From positions 1-13,629 of the forward strand of contig CAMPGT010000093.1 in the NCBI GenBank assembly GCA_946885665.1: 13,629 nt of DNA. The letters run 5' to 3'. The notes under the pieces were generated by a model that saw only the letters and a list, made by a program, of their open reading frames with translations, had not been told where the DNA came from and made no database searches. A program made the translations under genes and the position numbers. The DNA is from an uncultured Chitinophagaceae bacterium. GTDB taxonomy: Bacteria > Bacteroidota > Bacteroidia > Chitinophagales > Chitinophagaceae. This document shows, piece after piece, positions 1 to 7,033 of the stretch (position 1 is its first letter; the number at the start of each line of letters is the position of its first letter).

Positions 1-2
1 GT

Positions 3-314
3 ATTAAAACGCTCGATGCCATCGATCGCGACCTGATACGCCACGAGAGGAAAGTAGAACTGGCATTCGAAGGACATCGCTACTGGGACCTTCGCCGATG
101 GAGGACTGCAGTTGAAGTTCTTTCGGTAAACCGTTCGGGGCTGCGCTACCTGTATGACTACAACTCTGGAAATTACAGGGTATCGGTAATTGAGGATATT
201 GATGGAACAGTGAGCGTTCCTGCATTCTATTCCTATAATTATTATTTGCCGATTACGCTTTCCCGTACAGGTATCAACAAAAATTTAGTGGAAAATCCAG
301 GCTACTTACATTAG
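3..314 (+). CDS. SusD/RagB-family outer-membrane lipoprotein, C-terminal fragment
   Basis: The reading frame is open from the left edge and ends at TAG 312-314; the start lies outside the window. About 103 residues are visible. They include the SusD C-terminal signatures RHERKVELAFEGHRYWDLRRW-like (17-37 of the fragment, with E-R, E-L-A-F-E-G-H-R and D-L-R-R-W) and the terminal I-x-L-S-R-x-x-I-N-x-N-x-x-x-x-N-P-G-Y. SusD proteins are cell-surface lipoproteins that bind glycan and act as the lid of a SusC TonB-dependent transporter. Here it marks the end of a SusC/SusD pair whose SusC partner should lie to the left. The next gene starts about 22 bp downstream on the same strand, so a shared transcript is likely. 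Family assignment is firm; the glycan bound is unknown. Confidence 0.9.
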   Translation: MKTLDAIDRDLIRHERKVELAFEGHRYWDLRRWRTAVEVLSVNRSGLRYLYDYNSGNYRVSVIEDIDGTVSVPAFYSYNYYLPITLSRTGINKNLVENPGYLH

Positions 315-335
315 AAAACCCTGTTAATAAGAACT

Positions 336-1352
336 ATGAAACGTAGCATGAAAACAAAAAATATACGGATGAAAATGAATAATAGCGTAAGGCTGAGGCG
401 CGCGTGCTTTGTTGCAGCGATCGCAATATTTATCATCAGCGAAAGATCCTTTGCGCAAAAGTTTGTTCTGCCGGTGTTACCCGACACGCAAGTGGAAGTG
501 AATGGTGCACCTGAAATGTTTTTCAGCCAAATGAACTGGCTCAAAAACAGCCGCGATTCACTGAATATGCCGATTGTGCTGCATGTGGGCGACATTGTTG
601 ACTACAATAATTTTGATCATTGGGAAACGGCCAGCGATGGTTTTGATATTTTGGACAGGGAGGATATCACGTATGCGCTTTGTACCGGTAATCATGATAC
701 ATACGCGGTAGGTGAACACAGCGGGAGCGCGGCGCCGGGCGATGTGAATGCGAATCTGCGGATCACGCAGAAATTCAACGATTATTTTCCGGTGTCGAGG
801 TTAAAGGCGCAACGCGGCCGGTTCGAAAAAGGAAAAAGCGACAATGCGTATTACACGTTTAAAGCCGGCGGGCTAAACTGGATGGTGGTGAGCCTTGAAT
901 TTTGTGCGCGACAGGGCCCGGTAGATTGGGCAAACAAGGTTATCGCCGAACACCCAACATACAACGTGATTATCCTTACTCATTTTCACCTTACAAGAAA
1001 GGGAACGATTAACCAGACGAACGCCGGTTATGGTGACCTTACTTGCCAGTCCATTTACGATCAGCTGATAAAGATGCACCCAAACATCCTTATGGTGTTG
1101 AGCGGGCACGTAACAGGATCCGCATGGCGCGTGGACGAAGGTGTTAAGGGAAATAAGATCTACCAGGTGTTGCAGGACTATCAGCGGATAGATTCAGGTG
1201 GCGGATACATCAGGCTGCTGGAAGTTGACCCCGGCGCTCATACCATCTCTGCAAAAATGTATTCCCCATATTATAACAAAACAATGGACGACTCATCTAC
1301 TTTTGTTCTGAAGGATATTTCATTCATTGGAGAAAAAACCATTGCTCATTAA
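336..1352 (+). CDS. Exported calcineurin-like metallophosphoesterase
   Basis: This 338-residue protein hydrolyses a phosphoester by family analogy; the substrate is unknown. ATG codons at 336, 348 and 369 are possible starts. All place a basic segment before a hydrophobic stretch (about residues 23-35) ending S-F-A-Q at 38-41, which looks like a Sec signal peptide with cleavage before Q41. Metal-binding motifs appear in the family order: PDTQ (49-52), GDIVD (85-89), GNHD (118-121), THFH (215-218) and SGH (256-258). The first motif has D-x-Q where many family members have D-x-H; from memory the D-x-Q form occurs in some secreted members, so it need not mean loss of activity. The next gene's likely start is only 4 bp after this stop, so the two are probably cotranscribed. 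The cluster context suggests removal of phosphate from an imported or surface-bound glycan. Confidence 0.85.
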   Translation: MKRSMKTKNIRMKMNNSVRLRRACFVAAIAIFIISERSFAQKFVLPVLPDTQVEVNGAPEMFFSQMNWLKNSRDSLNMPIVLHVGDIVDYNNFDHWETASDGFDILDREDITYALCTGNHDTYAVGEHSGSAAPGDVNANLRITQKFNDYFPVSRLKAQRGRFEKGKSDNAYYTFKAGGLNWMVVSLEFCARQGPVDWANKVIAEHPTYNVIILTHFHLTRKGTINQTNAGYGDLTCQSIYDQLIKMHPNILMVLSGHVTGSAWRVDEGVKGNKIYQVLQDYQRIDSGGGYIRLLEVDPGAHTISAKMYSPYYNKTMDDSSTFVLKDISFIGEKTIAH

Positions 1353-1356
1353 GAAT

Positions 1357-3309
1357 ATGAGGAAGAACAAAAAATCAAAAAACACGTCGAACCTGCCAAG
1401 AAGAAAATTCATCAGAAATAGTGGCCTGATGGCAGCGGGCCTCTATTTTTCTCCGGGTAATACTATCGGTTATGCGCGGCCGGAGAAGCGCGGACACGGC
1501 GCGGACAGCAACAGGATCAAAGACAGGCTCGCATTGAGTGAAAGCGCTGAAATGAATGGGTTTGTGGGCCGGCAATTGGATCTTTCTTATCAAAACCGAA
1601 TCCTCGCGCAGGATGTAGATCACCTAATTGAACCCTTCCGGCACAGGAACGAAACCCGTTTATGGCAATCCGAGTTCTGGGGCAAATGGTTTACATCGGC
1701 CGTGCTGGCTTACAGGTACCGGCCCGGGCCGGAGTTGAAAAAAACACTGCAAACAGCCGTGCAGGGACTAATCGCCACCCAAACCGAAGACGGCTACATT
1801 GGTAATTACCAATCAGAAAGCCACCTGCAGCAATGGGATATATGGGGACGCAAGTATTGTTTACTCGGTCTATTGGATTATCATGAACTGACAGGCGACG
1901 AGAACGCGTTGAAGGCAGCGGGCCGGTTAGCCGGCCACCTGATAAAAGAAATAAAGGAAAAAGACGGGCTGATTGTTAATAAGGGCAATTACAGGGGCAT
2001 GGCCGCTTCATCAGTTCTTGAGCCGATGGTTCGCCTGTACAACAACACGAAGAATGATAAATACCTCCAATTTGCAGAGGAAATTGTACAGCAGTGGGAA
2101 ACGCCTGCAGGTCCGCAGTTGATCAGTAAATCAAACGTGAATGTGCGTGAACGTTTTCCGCTTCCCGAAAACTGGTACAGCCCCGAGCAGGGACAAAAGG
2201 CGTACGAAATGATGTCTTGTTACGAAGGATTGCTCGAATTGTATCGTGTAACAGGGAAGGAAGAATATAAAAAGGCTGTTGAAAACACCTGGGAAAATAT
2301 CCGGAACACCGAAATTAACATCGCCGGCTCCGGCGCCTCCGAAGAAATGTGGTTTGGCGGACGCGATAAGCAGACGATGCCTGTTACGCATTTCCAGGAA
2401 ACATGCGTAACCGTAACGTGGATCAAGTTAAACCAGCAATTGCTACGCCTGACAGGCGAAGCAAAATATGCGGACGAAATAGAACGTTCGTACTACAATG
2501 CATTGCTCGGATCGCTCAGTAAAGACGGCTCCGACTGGGCAAAGTACACTCCCCTGAATGGCCGGCGCCTTCCCGGCAGCGGTCAGTGCGGCATGCAGCT
2601 TAATTGTTGCAATGCCAGCGGGCCAAGAGGACAGTTTACGCTCCCGCTTACCGCGGTTATGGCGAGTGACCGCGGAGTGTCGGTTAATTTCTTTGTGGAT
2701 GGAACCTATAAGCTGAAAACACCATCCGGAAAAGAGCTGGCCGTTATTCAAAAAACAAACTACCCTGTCAGCGGCAGCATTGCATTGTCTATGGAGCTGC
2801 CACGTGAAGAGGAGATGACCATGCGCATAAGAATACCTGCGTGGAGCAGGATCACAAAAGTTTTCATTAATGACAAAGCCGTGGAGGATGTGAATCCGGG
2901 AGAGTACCTGGAAATAGCAAGAAAGTGGTCGTCCAAAGATATTGTACTGGTAGAAATGGATATGCGCGGACGAGCAGTGATCAGCGGCGACACGAGAAAA
3001 TTTGCTGCAATAACCCGTGGCCCGATTGTGCTGGCGAGGGATTCGCGCTTGCCGGGACCACCTCTTGTCACAGTGAACCGCCCTGTTACAGATAAAGACG
3101 GATACGTTGAGCTGAAACCTGCATCAACGAACAATACCGATGAATGCTGGATGCAGTACTCGGCTATGTTCGTACCCGAATCTTATGCTGAATACGAAGC
3201 GGAACCCATAGCGATCTCTTTTTGCGATTATGCATCGGCGGGGTATGGTGCAGGCAAGCCGGCGTTCGAAGTGTGGCTCGCGCAGTTGTACAGTCGCCGC
3301 ACTAAATAG
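1357..3309 (+). CDS. GH127-like (former DUF1680) beta-L-arabinofuranosidase-type glycoside hydrolase, Tat-like leader
   Basis: I chose ATG 1357 (650 residues). An in-frame TTG at 1327 would overlap the upstream gene and push the export signal inward. The leader PRRKFIRNSG (14-23) followed by a short apolar stretch resembles a twin-arginine signal. The body is the alpha/alpha-barrel type of DUF1680/GH127. It has W-Q-S-E-F-W-G-K-W near 103-111, the Q-x-E-D-G-Y-I-G-N segment near 142-150, and Y-E-G-L-L-E-L-Y near 289-296. In the characterised GH127 enzyme HypBA1 a zinc site is made by Glu, Cys and a Cys-Cys pair, one of which is the nucleophile. The matching residues here appear to be E348 and C350 (ETC) and C417-C418 (NCC). 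E329 or E330 is the likely acid/base, which is an inference. A beta-sandwich-like C-terminal part follows. Sugar specificity within GH127/GH146-type clans cannot be fixed from sequence. Confidence 0.82.
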   Translation: MRKNKKSKNTSNLPRRKFIRNSGLMAAGLYFSPGNTIGYARPEKRGHGADSNRIKDRLALSESAEMNGFVGRQLDLSYQNRILAQDVDHLIEPFRHRNETRLWQSEFWGKWFTSAVLAYRYRPGPELKKTLQTAVQGLIATQTEDGYIGNYQSESHLQQWDIWGRKYCLLGLLDYHELTGDENALKAAGRLAGHLIKEIKEKDGLIVNKGNYRGMAASSVLEPMVRLYNNTKNDKYLQFAEEIVQQWETPAGPQLISKSNVNVRERFPLPENWYSPEQGQKAYEMMSCYEGLLELYRVTGKEEYKKAVENTWENIRNTEINIAGSGASEEMWFGGRDKQTMPVTHFQETCVTVTWIKLNQQLLRLTGEAKYADEIERSYYNALLGSLSKDGSDWAKYTPLNGRRLPGSGQCGMQLNCCNASGPRGQFTLPLTAVMASDRGVSVNFFVDGTYKLKTPSGKELAVIQKTNYPVSGSIALSMELPREEEMTMRIRIPAWSRITKVFINDKAVEDVNPGEYLEIARKWSSKDIVLVEMDMRGRAVISGDTRKFAAITRGPIVLARDSRLPGPPLVTVNRPVTDKDGYVELKPASTNNTDECWMQYSAMFVPESYAEYEAEPIAISFCDYASAGYGAGKPAFEVWLAQLYSRRTK

Positions 3310-3362
3310 TGCATGTAACAAAATTCGGCGACCGCCGGTTTAACTAAATTAATCTTTCTACA

Positions 3363-4235
3363 ATGATCTTTCTTTCCCGGATCACAGCATCCCTGTGTCT
3401 TATTTTTTGCTTTCTTGTATTATCATGCCTCGATGTGGCTGCGCAGCCGCCTGCGCACTTGAGGGTGATGACATACAATATTCGCTATAAGAACACTATT
3501 GACGGCATCAACGGATGGGAATACAGGAAGGATAAGGTTGCAGCGTTGATCCAATATCACGAGGCGGATATTGTGGGCGTTCAGGAAGCCGATGTTGATC
3601 AGCTTCGCGACATGGGAAAAAGAATGCCCGGCTACAAGTGGTATGGTGTACCGAGCGCAGAAGGAAACGACGGCGAATACACAGCCATTTTTTTTAGTTC
3701 ACGGTTTGCGGTGCGCGATTCGGGAACATTCTGGCTGTCTGAACATTCTCATAAGGCCAACAGCAAAAGCTGGGATTCCTTTTATCCCAGGATCGTATCG
3801 TGGTGCAAATTTCAGGATAGCCAATCGGGAGTCGAATTTTTCTTCTTTAATACTCATTTCGATCATCGTGGAAAAGTTGCGCGGTATAAAGCCGCGGAAG
3901 TTGCCAGGAAACAAATCGGTTTAATTGCAGGTGATCGCCCGGTGATCTTCACGGGAGACTTTAATACAAGAGATACCTCTTCGGCTTATCAAAAAATAGT
4001 GGAGGGCAGCCAGCTTAAAGACGCATTGCCTCTTTCAAAATTTCCTCACTACGGCCCTGTAAATACCGCAAGCGGTTTTGCAGTAACCGACAAACCCATA
4101 CGTGCCAGGATCGATTTTATTTTTGTTAACCGCAAAGTGAAAGTTATTCGTCACGCAACAATAACCGACCAGGAACAGGGACGATATTATTCGGACCATT
4201 TACCGGTATTGGCAGCAATTGAAATATCTGACTAA
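3363..4235 (+). CDS. Exported endonuclease/exonuclease/phosphatase (EEP) fold hydrolase
   Basis: This 290-residue protein starts at ATG 3363 after a 53-bp gap and opens with a hydrophobic signal (about 4-22). Cleavage may occur at V-A-A before Q28. Alternatively VLSC (19-22) could act as an imperfect lipobox. All EEP catalytic motifs are present: N39 in MTYNIRY, E75 in VGVQEA, THFDH (164-168), GDFN (198-201), RIDFIF (249-254 with D251), and SDH (277-279). It should therefore be an active Mg-dependent phosphodiesterase or phosphomonoesterase. The family spans DNases, sphingomyelinases and inositol phosphatases. An exported protein in a glycan cluster is more likely to act on a phosphorylated glycan or lipid than on DNA, but that is inference. 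The PIG-L gene follows 12 bp later on the same strand. Confidence 0.85.
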   Translation: MIFLSRITASLCLIFCFLVLSCLDVAAQPPAHLRVMTYNIRYKNTIDGINGWEYRKDKVAALIQYHEADIVGVQEADVDQLRDMGKRMPGYKWYGVPSAEGNDGEYTAIFFSSRFAVRDSGTFWLSEHSHKANSKSWDSFYPRIVSWCKFQDSQSGVEFFFFNTHFDHRGKVARYKAAEVARKQIGLIAGDRPVIFTGDFNTRDTSSAYQKIVEGSQLKDALPLSKFPHYGPVNTASGFAVTDKPIRARIDFIFVNRKVKVIRHATITDQEQGRYYSDHLPVLAAIEISD

Positions 4236-4247
4236 CATAATTTTTTC

Positions 4248-5009
4248 ATGAAGAAAACAAAAAACAGCCGTCGCAATTTTGTAAAGAATGCCGCAGCGGG
4301 TTTAGGCATCTTGCCCTTATCAGCACTCGTAAATCCGCAACATGCCGAACAGGTGCCAAAAAAGAAAATCGTTTGTGTAGGTGGGCATCCCGATGATCCC
4401 GAAACGGGATGTGGCGGCACGCTGGCAAAGCTTGCGACAGCGGGCCATGACGTGACGGTCATCTATTTAACAACAGGTGAAGCCGGTATTCCCGGCCGGT
4501 CGCACGACGAGGCGGCCCGCATAAGAAAAGAAGAAGGATTAAAGGCATGTAAGGTCTTAAAGGCAAAACCAATTTTTGCCGGACAAATAGATGGCGACAC
4601 GCTTGTAAACAGCAGTTGGATAAAAAAGATGCATCAACTCATTATTGATGAGAAACCCGATATCGCGTTTACGCATTGGCCCGTGGATTACCATCCCGAC
4701 CATCAGGCGGCGAGCTTATTGACGATTCAGGCATGGATGAAAAGGGATAGGGACTTCTGGCTTTATTTTTATGAGGTTCAATCGGGCCTGCAGACTTCAA
4801 TCTTTCATCCTACAGATTATGTAGACATCAGCGACACGCAGGAACAAAAATGGAAAGCCATCGACTGTCACGTCAGCCAGGATCCGAAGGCTATTCTTGA
4901 AAGCGGGCACAGGACCATGGAGATGTACCGCGGGCTCGAGCTGGGTGTAAAAGCCGGTGAAGCGTTTGTTAGAATGACGGGAAGATTGCAAGGTGGGATG
5001 ATTGTTTGA
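4248..5009 (+). CDS. PIG-L/LmbE-family zinc deacetylase with Tat-like leader
   Basis: This 253-residue protein begins with NSRRNFVKNA (6-15) and an Ala/Gly/Leu-rich stretch, a twin-arginine-like leader. The zinc site of PIG-L enzymes is seen as HPDDPE (47-52) with the following G-x-G-G (54-57), and HPDH (149-152). H47, D50 and H152 are the expected ligands and D49 the likely base. PIG-L family members remove acetyl groups from N-acetylglucosamine-containing substrates such as GlcNAc-phosphatidylinositol, GlcNAc-inositol, GlcNAc-malate and chitobiose. Length and motif order fit a single-domain enzyme. An export signal points to extracytoplasmic action on an acetylated sugar, unlike the cytoplasmic thiol-biosynthesis members. 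It is the last gene of the rightward cluster; the next gene converges on it with 6 bp between stop codons. Confidence 0.87.
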   Translation: MKKTKNSRRNFVKNAAAGLGILPLSALVNPQHAEQVPKKKIVCVGGHPDDPETGCGGTLAKLATAGHDVTVIYLTTGEAGIPGRSHDEAARIRKEEGLKACKVLKAKPIFAGQIDGDTLVNSSWIKKMHQLIIDEKPDIAFTHWPVDYHPDHQAASLLTIQAWMKRDRDFWLYFYEVQSGLQTSIFHPTDYVDISDTQEQKWKAIDCHVSQDPKAILESGHRTMEMYRGLELGVKAGEAFVRMTGRLQGGMIV

Positions 5010-5015
5010 TCACAG

Positions 5016-6305
5016 TCATTCAGCCTGTTCGCTCAAGATCCTCGGAGGCGTAAACATGATCGCGGGCGATGAAGTTGTCCGCGCGGGAACGCCAACCGGC
5101 AATTCGGTTTTTCCCATGACAGATATATTCTTTTGTCTCCACGTTAGTAACAGGCAGAAAATAAAACCACAAAACGCAAGCCCCGAACCCACATATTGAG
5201 GCGAGGTGAAGTCGTACCCGGCAACGAGCGGCAGGCCTCCTAAAAACGCGCCCAGGGCGTTGCCCACGTTGGAACTCGCCTGCAAAGCCGATGAAGCCAG
5301 CATTTCCGAACCTTTTGCGGCGCCTATCATCAACATCTGCATCGGTGAGATTACCGCAAACGCGATGGCGCCGGTAACAAACGTCATCACTAACGCGGCT
5401 GCCTGGTAACGTGTAACCAGCGCAACAACGATCAGGGATACCACCATCGCCAGCAATAACATGCTGGTGGTTTTGAGGGGAGAGAATTTGTCGGCAAGTC
5501 TGCCGCCCAAAAAATTTCCGACAGCCATGCCTGCGCCTGCCACGACCATAATAGCGGTGATGGAGCCGGCGCTGAATCCGGCAATATTCGTCATCAACGG
5601 CGCAATGTAGCTGATCCATGCAAACAGGCCGCCCGTGCCGATGGCCGACACACAAATGATCAACCAGGGTTCCGGCTGCCTGAACGCTTTAAGGCTGCTC
5701 GCGAAACCACCTGAGCCGGATGGGGACAGATCGGGCAACCATTTTTTTACACTTACGGCCGCGAGAAAAGCCACAACCGCAATGAGGATAAATGAGAAGC
5801 GCCAACTCAACTGGTGGCCGATGTAAGTGCCCAATGGCACGCCAATGATATTCGCGATGGTAAGGCCGGCAAACATCAGCGACACAGTTCTCGCCTCCCG
5901 CCCCGGTGCCGCCAGCCTGCTGGCCACTACGGCGCCCATGCCGAAAAATGCACCATGTGGCAGGCCCGCAAAAAAACGGCTGGCCATCAACAGTTCATAA
6001 TTCGGAGATATCGCAAAAAGCGCATTGAAGGCGCCGCACGTCAGCATTAGCGCCATCAATACTTTTTTAGGCTTAAGATTTTGTGTGAGGCCCGTCATCA
6101 GCGGCGCTCCTATCACAACGCCCAAAGCATAAATAGAGATAAGGTGGCCGGCAGACGGGATAGAGATCGCCAGCGTGCGTGACACGTCTGGCAGCACTCC
6201 CATCATCATGAATTCCGTCATGCCGATACTAAATCCTCCCATGGTGAGCGTAAGCAAACTCGGCTTAACGCCCTCCAGCCAACCGGTTTTTTTCATAATC
6301 ATCAT
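5016..6305 (-). CDS. MFS transporter, AraJ-like drug/sugar efflux (DHA1-type)
   Basis: This 429-residue integral membrane protein has about 12 hydrophobic segments. ATG codons at residues 1, 2 and 4 make the exact start uncertain; residue 4 (MKKTGW) is equally plausible. The N-terminal region G-M-T-E-F-M-M-M-G-V-L-P (28-39) and S-I-Y-A-L-G-V-V-I-G-A-P-L (57-69) is typical of AraJ/YdhP-like proton-driven exporters. A motif-A-like GGRLADKFSP loop lies between the predicted eighth and ninth segments. It starts 11 bp after the stop of the methylglyoxal-synthase-like gene, so the two very likely form one leftward operon under the LacI-type regulator. Family members export sugars, sugar derivatives or drugs; the cargo cannot be told here. 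No terminator hairpin is obvious between this gene and the convergent deacetylase gene. Confidence 0.87.
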   Translation of the reverse strand: MMIMKKTGWLEGVKPSLLTLTMGGFSIGMTEFMMMGVLPDVSRTLAISIPSAGHLISIYALGVVIGAPLMTGLTQNLKPKKVLMALMLTCGAFNALFAISPNYELLMASRFFAGLPHGAFFGMGAVVASRLAAPGREARTVSLMFAGLTIANIIGVPLGTYIGHQLSWRFSFILIAVVAFLAAVSVKKWLPDLSPSGSGGFASSLKAFRQPEPWLIICVSAIGTGGLFAWISYIAPLMTNIAGFSAGSITAIMVVAGAGMAVGNFLGGRLADKFSPLKTTSMLLLAMVVSLIVVALVTRYQAAALVMTFVTGAIAFAVISPMQMLMIGAAKGSEMLASSALQASSNVGNALGAFLGGLPLVAGYDFTSPQYVGSGLAFCGFIFCLLLTWRQKNISVMGKTELPVGVPARTTSSPAIMFTPPRILSEQAE

Positions 6306-6316
6306 TAGCCAATCAA

Positions 6317-6796
6317 TTATTTGCTGTTTTCTTTTTCAATTTGTTCGTGAATGAAGCGAACGAATAACTCGTCGTGCGGCTTTTTGTCGTAGCCTTCATT
6401 GAGCGCGGCTATCGACGTCAATATCATGCTGATCGTAGCGGGGTTGTAGGCGACAACCGCATTGTGCCTGATGGCGGTGTTCACCAGCTCATCAATCAGC
6501 TCGTCTCTGTCGTCGTGCAGCAGCGGGTTACCGAAAAAGATGACGATGTCTGTCTTGTCCTGCTCGATAAGCGACTTCAACTGCTGATAGCCGCCGGCTT
6601 TTCCGTGGTCGAGATTCATTACCGGCACATTCAGCGTGCCTTCCAGGATGGAAGCCGTTCGGGCGGTTGATATGATGAGATGGTCCTTCAGGATGTTCTT
6701 GTTGGCATAAGACCATTCAATAAACTCCTTGCGGGTGTCGGGAAGCGCGATGATGGCGATCCTTTTGATGTTCTTGAAATATGCGGGTGTACTCAT
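6317..6796 (-). CDS. Methylglyoxal-synthase-like (MGS-fold) protein lacking key catalytic residues
   Basis: This 159-residue protein aligns without gaps over its core to my recollection of E. coli MgsA. Shared features include I-I-S-T-A-R-T-A-S near 41-49, GKAGGYQQL (65-73), DIVIFF (83-88) and VVAYNPAT (114-121). MgsA converts dihydroxyacetone phosphate to methylglyoxal. Its catalytic base Asp71 in GGDQQ aligns with Y70 here (GGYQQ). Asp91 in W-D-P-L aligns with N90 (G-N-P-L), and the His98/Asp101 positions are not conserved in the ungapped alignment. Part of the phosphate-binding loop, K22 or K23 and the two Thr, may remain. The fold call is solid, but methylglyoxal synthase activity is doubtful. 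A ligand-binding or regulatory role is possible, since MGS-like domains sense ligands in CarB. It is first in an operon with the MFS gene. Confidence 0.78.
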   Translation of the reverse strand: MSTPAYFKNIKRIAIIALPDTRKEFIEWSYANKNILKDHLIISTARTASILEGTLNVPVMNLDHGKAGGYQQLKSLIEQDKTDIVIFFGNPLLHDDRDELIDELVNTAIRHNAVVAYNPATISMILTSIAALNEGYDKKPHDELFVRFIHEQIEKENSK

Positions 6797-6820
6797 GTTT
6801 TTGTTTTAGGTGACCACTAT

Positions 6821-6846
6821 AAAAAAAGCCTGCTTGTGCAGCAGGC
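6821..6846 (-). terminator. Intrinsic terminator/attenuator in the leader of the MGS-like operon
   Basis: Read on the minus strand there is a perfect 7-bp GC-rich stem, GCCTGCT (6846-6840) with AGCAGGC (6834-6828). The loop is 5 nt and is followed at once by seven T (6827-6821). This is a textbook Rho-independent terminator. It lies between the predicted promoter (6883-6890) and the start codon at 6796, so it would end transcripts about 25 nt before the gene. That position fits an attenuator, or a terminator for a short leader RNA of roughly 50-57 nt. A weaker plus-strand reading has only a broken T-run after the stem. Confidence 0.7.
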
Positions 6847-6882
6847 AATCGTCTTATTTTATGTGGCATTTTATTAACGGCA

Positions 6883-6890
6883 CAAAGATA
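6883..6890 (-). promoter_or_regulatory. Predicted Bacteroidota -7 box for the MGS-like/MFS operon
   Basis: On the minus strand this reads TATCTTTG, an exact match to TAnnTTTG. No clear -33 TTG is seen. A start site near 6877 would follow, giving a leader of about 80 nt before the ATG at 6796. The nearby palindrome at 6899-6914 would overlap the -33 area, as expected for a repressor site. Confidence 0.5.
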
Positions 6891-6898
6891 ACCAAATT

Positions 6899-6914
6899 GT
6901 TTAAACGATTAAAC
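6899..6914. promoter_or_regulatory. Putative LacI-family operator O1
   Basis: The sequence GTTTAAACGATTAAAC has perfect 6-bp inverted arms GTTTAA/TTAAAC around a central CG, the usual architecture of LacI-family operators. It differs at only one of 16 positions from the site at 6998-7013. It sits just upstream of the leftward -7 box, where bound repressor would block polymerase. Binding by the adjacent regulator is inference. Confidence 0.72.
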
Positions 6915-6980
6915 ACTTGCTGTATTATTAACATTCTCATAATATATGCCCATTATGCAGTGGGTTGATTTTAAATGTTT

Positions 6981-6988
6981 TAAATTTG
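6981..6988 (+). promoter_or_regulatory. Predicted -7 box for the LacI-family regulator gene
   Basis: TAAATTTG matches TAnnTTTG exactly. The start site would fall near 6994, immediately before or within the palindrome 6997-7014. A -33 element at normal spacing is not evident. The ATG is at 7034, giving a leader of about 40 nt. Confidence 0.5.
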
Positions 6989-6996
6989 AAATGAAC

Positions 6997-7014
6997 GGTT
7001 TAACCGATTAAACC
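6997..7014. promoter_or_regulatory. Putative LacI-family operator O2 (autoregulatory)
   Basis: GGTTTAACCGATTAAACC has perfect 7-bp inverted arms, GGTTTAA/TTAAACC, around a central CG. Its inner 16 bp match O1 except for one base. It lies directly downstream of the predicted rightward -7 box and 19 bp before the regulator start codon. Bound protein should block transcription start, which suggests autorepression. The two operator centres are 99 bp apart, so DNA looping by a tetramer is possible. Confidence 0.75.
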
Positions 7015-7033
7015 AAACGCCAGGTTCTCCTGA

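Noticed and set aside
1327..1356. Upstream TTG start for the GH127-like gene
   Set aside because: It would overlap the previous gene by 26 bp and push the RR leader 10 residues inward; ATG 1357 gives a normal leader and a 4-bp gap.
3337..3353. GGTTTAACTAAATTAAT before the EEP gene, resembling a LacI operator half-site
   Set aside because: Only the left arm matches; the central CG and right arm are missing, so it is not a credible third operator.
3571..3924. A 117-residue plus-strand frame inside the EEP gene
   Set aside because: The EEP frame carries all catalytic motifs across this stretch, and the alternative shows none.
5003..5030. Possible terminator between the convergent PIG-L and MFS genes
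   Set aside because: No stable stem with a T-run is visible in the 6-bp gap or immediately beyond either stop.
5020..5655. A 211-residue frame on the minus strand inside the MFS gene
   Set aside because: It is an out-of-frame shadow of the transporter, rich in Arg, Cys and His, with no recognisable domain, while the MFS frame has continuous family motifs.
6717..6869. A 50-codon minus-strand upstream frame spanning the leader hairpin and overlapping the MGS-like start
   Set aside because: It has no ribosome-binding site, no regulatory codon run and no recognisable domain. I cannot support it as a leader peptide, though ribosome profiling could show otherwise.
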